Positions 58,989 to 64,000 of a DNA stretch of 64,000 bases are shown here, in pieces. Position numbers and translations under genes: made by a program. The stretch's first letter is position 1, and every line of letters begins with the position of its first letter. The notes under the pieces are model-generated. The model had not been told where the DNA came from and made no database searches. It worked only from the letters and a program-made list of their open reading frames with translations. The stretch covers positions 14,162,857-14,226,856 of the forward strand of contig NC_088178.1 of NCBI RefSeq assembly GCF_028769735.1, in the 5' to 3' direction. The stretch comes from Zonotrichia leucophrys gambelii (taxonomy: Eukaryota; Chordata; Aves; Passeriformes; Passerellidae).

Positions 58989-61900
58989 TCTCAGACACTG
59001 AAAATAGGGTTACTTATTACAATAGGCTGACAGTAACTTAACAGTTGCTTGCCACATGGATAGGAAGTTTCTCTCCAGGGAAACACTCCCTCAGTGATTT
59101 TGAGTGCGACTAAGTAGGAAGCCAACTGTTTTAACAAGTTGACTTTAATGAATAGGACATAAGTTACTTAAAGTAGGTGTCTCTGAAGTACCTTCCAGAA
59201 CCGCTGCACAAGAAATGCAGTGCAGACCAGTGTAAAAGCCACATGCATAAAATGTTACTAACTTGCCCATCTGCCTTGACACAGCTCTAACTGCTGTAGT
59301 GGAATGTCAAAAAGTCACACCTACCATTAAAATAAAACTTTTGTTGGAAGTTCAAATGCGAACTGAATTTTAAAATTGGCAAGCAAGAAGGTTAAAGTTC
59401 CACATTTTCCAGCAACTTGCTTTCCAGTCTTCCTTAAAGTTAGCTTCATAGCACCTTCCTAACATATACTATGGTTAGTAACCTTCAAATAACAATTTCC
59501 CCGCCATCTTAAACACTTCTCTCCAAGAATTTATAATTGCACAATATCCATCAGATGCACTGTTTTCCAAAAAAATCTCATACAATATAAAGATCAACAT
59601 GATCTCATTTAACTTTCACAACCAAGCTACACTGTATGTCAAACAGTATGTATGGCTTTACATCTAATACTCAATGTTAAGGATGTTGTGCTGTATTTTA
59701 TTCTAGCACTTAAAATGCAAAACCAAAAAAAAGTATTCATATACCCATACAATCTTTCAGAAGTCAGTGGTGGCAGTCAGTAAAATGTGTCTGCACACTG
59801 ATACACATTTGAAAATAGAAATGCACTTGCACCTTTTCTTCAGAAGTTGATGTCAAAGTACTGAAAATGCTCACTGATTTTCACCTCTGAGTCTAGACCA
59901 TAGCCACAGATATTCTCAAGTAAGACAGGTAGATACCTTCGATTCATCTACTTAACAAATTAGTTTATAATGCATTGCAGAAGCAGGACATTAATTGTTA
60001 TTGTCAACAGGAATGGAAAAATTCCCCCCAAAGTCAACTACCCAAATCAGTCTGATTTATGAACCATAAGCAGCTACTGCACCTAGCATTGTATTTATCA
60101 AAATTAGATTGGTTAGTTTTAACTCACTTGTAACTCTAATCTCTTTATCAGTAGTTAGAAAATGTTGGTATTCATTTGGTACCTCTACAGCTATCCTACA
60201 GAAAGAAGAAGTGGAAAAGCTGGGGGAAAAATATGTGAAGAGGCTGGAGGATTAAAAAGACTGAGCATTCTTGTTTCCAAGTGTCTTTTTCTTAAAATCA
60301 TTCATATTCCTGTACTCCTTCAGTCTCAACAACTGCTGTGAAAAAACTTCTGTTAAGAAAAACTCCCTTGACGGGTGGTTGGTTTTTTTGTTGGTTTTTT
60401 TTTTTTCCCCAGCCATCCCAGTTCACTGATCTGTTTAACAGAACTGTTTGTAAGCACAACTGAATAAATGCAAACAAGCAACCTGGGACACCAACTCCCT
60501 CAGCTGGCACTGCCAGACTGCATGACTGAACCAGTCAGGTTCACTAACAATCCACACAATTTCAGGAAACTTTTCGAGAAGAGCTGCCTGATTGATAAAT
60601 GCTGCAACAGTAACAGATGACAGCTATCCTATAAGTACAGATAGTTTTTGGAAGCATTAAAGACACTAAGTTTTAACAACAAAGTGCTCAAAGAACATTT
60701 AAAAAAATTTTAATCCACTGAGAAAACTCAGTGTGGGACAAATAGCTCATTTATTCCTAGGAAATACAAATCACAGTGAACGGATGATTAAAGACTTTAA
60801 AGACTTGTCAGAAGACAATTCAGATAGAAATCACACACAGAGCATTGTTCTAAGATAGGCCACAGAGCTTTAGGATCTATCTCAAAACTATCTATCCCAC
60901 AGGAAAGGAAAATATAGTGAAAGACCTTATGACAACTAGAGATAATCACTTCAGATTCTGGAAGTATGATGTTAGTGCTGATTAACTGCAATTTTTTTTG
61001 GTCTGAAGTTGCAAACTAGCCCTTTATTACCCTTTATTAGAGAAAAATGAACTATGAAGAAGCTGTAAGATGCTGTAAAATACCAGCAGTCTTCGCTCCT
61101 TGAAACAGGAGTTAACATTCACATGGAATGAGGAGAATGGAGGTGTAGCAAGGGCTCAGAACACACAAAACTCATGGCAGTTTCACACATGGCTTATCCA
61201 ATACAGCAGCTTGCTCCCTTCCCAGCAGCTCTGGAATAACAAGCTGGCTTCTCCATCAACTTCCTGTTCAGTCTTCTTTCCCTTAATATGAATTCACTGA
61301 GTGACATTTAAAATAAATTGAAGTACCTCACAGAGAGATCTGGTGACTAAACAAGCCAGGTACACAAGTGCTCACAGCTAGAAGACAGCAAAAAAGGGAA
61401 ATTAATCTTGTCTGAGAGTAATAATCACAGCCTGTTTACCCAGCTCCACATAACCAAGCCCAAGCCATGTTTCCAACATTGCCTGTGACCTGGATGTGGT
61501 ACCTACATTAACAGCTGGAGAAACGTTGGATCCTGGCCACATTTCTTCCTTTCAGCCTCCCCACTATTTATGAGGTTTCATACTAAGCACTATCTGTTCA
61601 TTGTGGCAAACATACTTTCCTCCCCCAGATAAGATTCTGCTGGGCCAAGAAGACAGTCAAAATTAACAGGATGACAAGTCAAACTTAGGATAGCTTCCTC
61701 CACCCCAACCCAGGTCCAAACCTCAGATCAGGTTAATTCAACAGGTAACGAAAAAGAAAAAAAATCACTTTGCTTTTCATAATAGCAATGTTATTGCATC
61801 AGTCACTTTCCAATTACACAAAAACAGGCTATTATATTAGTACATTGCCATTAACTTTTATTAAGCAAAGGATCAACTACAAATCCAGATTATAGTCTCT

Positions 61901-62164
61901 CCCTTACACTACTTCATAGACTGAAATGAATATTGCTTTTCTAATGTGCTGTATCATACAGCACCTACAAAACACACTTGAAGCTCCTTATCTTTACACT
62001 ATTTTGCATGCTGGTACAATCAAAAGCCAACTGTATCAAAAAAAGGCAAGGGGACTATAATCCAGGCACCCCTCAGTCTAGAAAAGCAGAGAGTAACAAC
62101 TGGGGGATAAGAAATACATTACCAAAATTACTTTCAGTTTTAAGTGTTGTTTAGGATAATACAA

Positions 62165-62745
62165 TAATTCAGGGTAGAAAGGCTCTCAGGAATTCTCTAG
62201 TCCTGCTCAGCACAGCATCAGCCATGAGGCCAAACCAGGTGGCCACAAAAGCACCCTGTGCCCCTGTCACTGCTGAGCTGCCCCCTCGGGAGAGGGGATG
62301 TTCCCTCCCCCATCACAATCTCTCTTATCCCAATGTAGGCATGTTACCTCTCATCCTCCTGCCAAGGACTGCTGTGAAGAGAACAACTGGATCACACTGA
62401 TTTTCCCACAGGAGCTGGAAGGCTGCTGTTACACCCCCCTGAAGCTGAATGAACCTGGCTCCCTAAGCCTCCTGTCCCAGAGCAAGTGCTGCAGTCCCTG
62501 ACTGCCCTGGTGGCCCTACACCAAACTCCTCCAGCTGGAGGTCTCTTGCAGTGGTAGCACCCAAACACAGCATTCTGCTGAGATGCTGTCTAATGGCTTT
62601 GCATAGAAAGCAATAATCACTTCCCCTCAGTCTCCTGTTCTTCTAGCCCAAGATACCACTTGCCTTAGCTCACAGGACATTGCTGGCTGGTATTCTGCTC
62701 TGTCTGTCAGATCCCCTGACAATCCTGCAAAACTGACTCCCAGCC
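62165..62745 (-). mobile_element. Diverged CR1 LINE fragment
   Basis: The plus strand matches the order of reverse-complement CR1 text: tctctagtcctgctca near the start, then ggagctggaaggctgctgtt, gctgaatgaacctggctccc, tagcccaagataccacttgc and gctcacaggacattgctggc. The copy is old and 5'-truncated, in the same orientation as MTF2. Confidence 0.75.
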
Positions 62746-64000
62746 AACCTCAGCCTGGGCTTCCTTCTCCATTTGTGAGTTTTTAATATAGATCCATGCT
62801 TTCAAAAGCATATGCATCACATTAAGTGACAAAAGTAATAGATTTTGCTTCTAAGAAATAAAAAACTGGTAATAAAAACTAAGTGAGGCCCTGCAGCTTA
62901 TTAATCTGATTAGCAGTTATGTCTATGAATCTGCTGCATATCAGAAAAGTTCAGCCAGAGGGCTGAAGGAAAGTGACTGCTTGTGACACAAAACTTCAGC
63001 ATCTAGATAGATTACACTGGTTTTGCCCTTTGACCCTGTGAAATATGACTGTCCTTAATAACATTGATGCATACTGTTAAAAAGAGGTGGTCACCAGGAT
63101 AAGTGTACCCCCATGTTCATAATATTACAGTCATTTGTGATTTTATTTTTGCTCACATTCTCCCTCAAGAAATCTTAAATAACTAGAAGTGTTTTAAATC
63201 TCTTTGATATAAATAGTGAAAGGATTAGAGTTGAAAAGATCATTACAGAATAACACAGTTCGTAGGGAAGAAAGACAGGGCAGTCATGTACTGCAAGAGC
63301 CATTTGTTTGGGGTTGATCATGTGTTTGCACATGAAGGTACAGGGAGAAAACAATGGTACTGGGTCACAAGACACCTTTTCCGACCATAATTCCCCTTAA
63401 TTGTATCCTCAGCACCCCTATGAGTGCAGCAACTGCTTTTTGGGTTTCTACACTACCCAAATCCAGTATACACAGCAACAGACCTAAGGGAGTGTGAGCA
63501 TGCACCCCAGCAATGAAAGAAATAAAAGACAACATTCTACCTTGCTCTGAAGTGGGGAAGGAAAAGGATTTCAGAGCTGACCAAAATTCCATAACAATAA
63601 GTTTTCTTCTTTAAGGTTAGTCTGCAAGAACTCCAACCTCCATAAGCATTCCACAGAATTTAAACAATAAATAGATCTAAGATTTAAGCAAAGTAGTGAT
63701 ATCCTGGAAGATATTTAGTTAATGAAGTATTTCCAGACTCATCAGGAGTGCCCTCATCATTAGCTCTCCTTCTCTCAAGGAAGGTGAAGCATCTTGATTT
63801 CACTCCTCCATGGAGATTATCTCTCCAGCCATACCTGTGGTTTCATAATTCTTCTCCTGTTGTGTTTTGCTCAGACACACTTCCCCTCCATTTCCGGCAA
63901 GGAAGGCCTGTGAAGAAGGTGAAACCAACTCTGCAGCAGGGCCAGTGGCCGCTCGCACACAAACGCAGCCAGGTCACAACCTAACCCAAGGTCCTGCTGG

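Larger units (their letters stand above)
56670..64000 (-). other. MTF2: MTF2 intron 1 (5' part of the gene, continues off the right edge)
   Basis: No first coding exon or CpG island is present, so the ATG exon is expected beyond 64000. The stretch holds CR1 debris near 62.2-62.7 kb, a possible cryptic terminal exon near 58.75-58.99 kb and otherwise unique AT-rich DNA. Confidence 0.6.

Noticed and set aside
62348..62354. ATGAGAG followed by gtaac on the minus strand, which spliced to 56667 would exactly recreate the MTF2 start MRDS.
   Set aside because: It lies inside a CR1 fragment with no CpG island or upstream exon support. Seven matching bases are expected by chance in a 7-kb intron.
1..64000. 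tRNA, rRNA, snoRNA, CRISPR arrays, endogenous retroviruses or bacterial-type operons.
   Set aside because: No cloverleaf, box motifs, spaced repeats, LTR pairs or prokaryotic gene layout were recognised. A covariance-model search would be needed to exclude small RNAs in the introns.

Overview
The window is a piece of a bird nuclear genome, probably a neoavian or songbird. It is AT-rich and repeat-poor. It carries spliced vertebrate genes with short exons, one CpG island and a few CR1 LINE fragments, the main avian retrotransposon. No bacterial, viral or CRISPR features were seen. All gene names come from recognising the encoded proteins. Exon borders were set by hand from splice signals and codon phase, and within each gene the phases close from exon to exon.

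Layout from left to right: (1) 693-6617, minus strand: an RDH8-type photoreceptor retinol dehydrogenase (SDR family). Five coding exons are present and the C-terminal exon lies beyond the left edge. (2) 6618-9294: a spacer without recognisable genes. (3) 9295-29781, minus strand: CCDC18, a long coiled-coil protein. Twenty-three coding exons are present and the reading frame stops about 360 codons earlier than in the human protein. (4) 30040-30980: a GC-rich bidirectional promoter shared by CCDC18 and TMED5. (5) 30559-35418, plus strand: TMED5, a p24-family cargo receptor, complete in four exons, with a long 3' UTR to about 38.08 kb. (6) 38.1-43.5 kb: convergent intergenic DNA. (7) 44434-56669, minus strand: MTF2/PCL2, a Polycomb-like PRC2 accessory factor. 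Fourteen coding exons are present. Only the first two codons are missing, and the summed length predicts 593 aa, the human length. (8) 56670-64000: MTF2 intron 1, with CR1 debris.

MTF2, TMED5 and CCDC18 are neighbours in the same relative order in human 1p22. The RDH8 gene beside them is not part of the mammalian arrangement as I recall it. The genes do not form a pathway; their proximity is ancestral synteny plus one shared promoter.

The most unusual signals are local tandem duplications lying on exon-intron junctions. A 48-bp duplication doubles the 5' splice site of the first CCDC18 coding exon, in frame. A 50-bp triplication makes three copies of the 3' splice site of the last MTF2 exon, and the two extra acceptors would truncate the SUZ12-binding end. 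A 23-bp repeat abuts an RDH8 donor. Other points are the shortened CCDC18 C-terminus and two GC-AG introns confirmed by codon phase.
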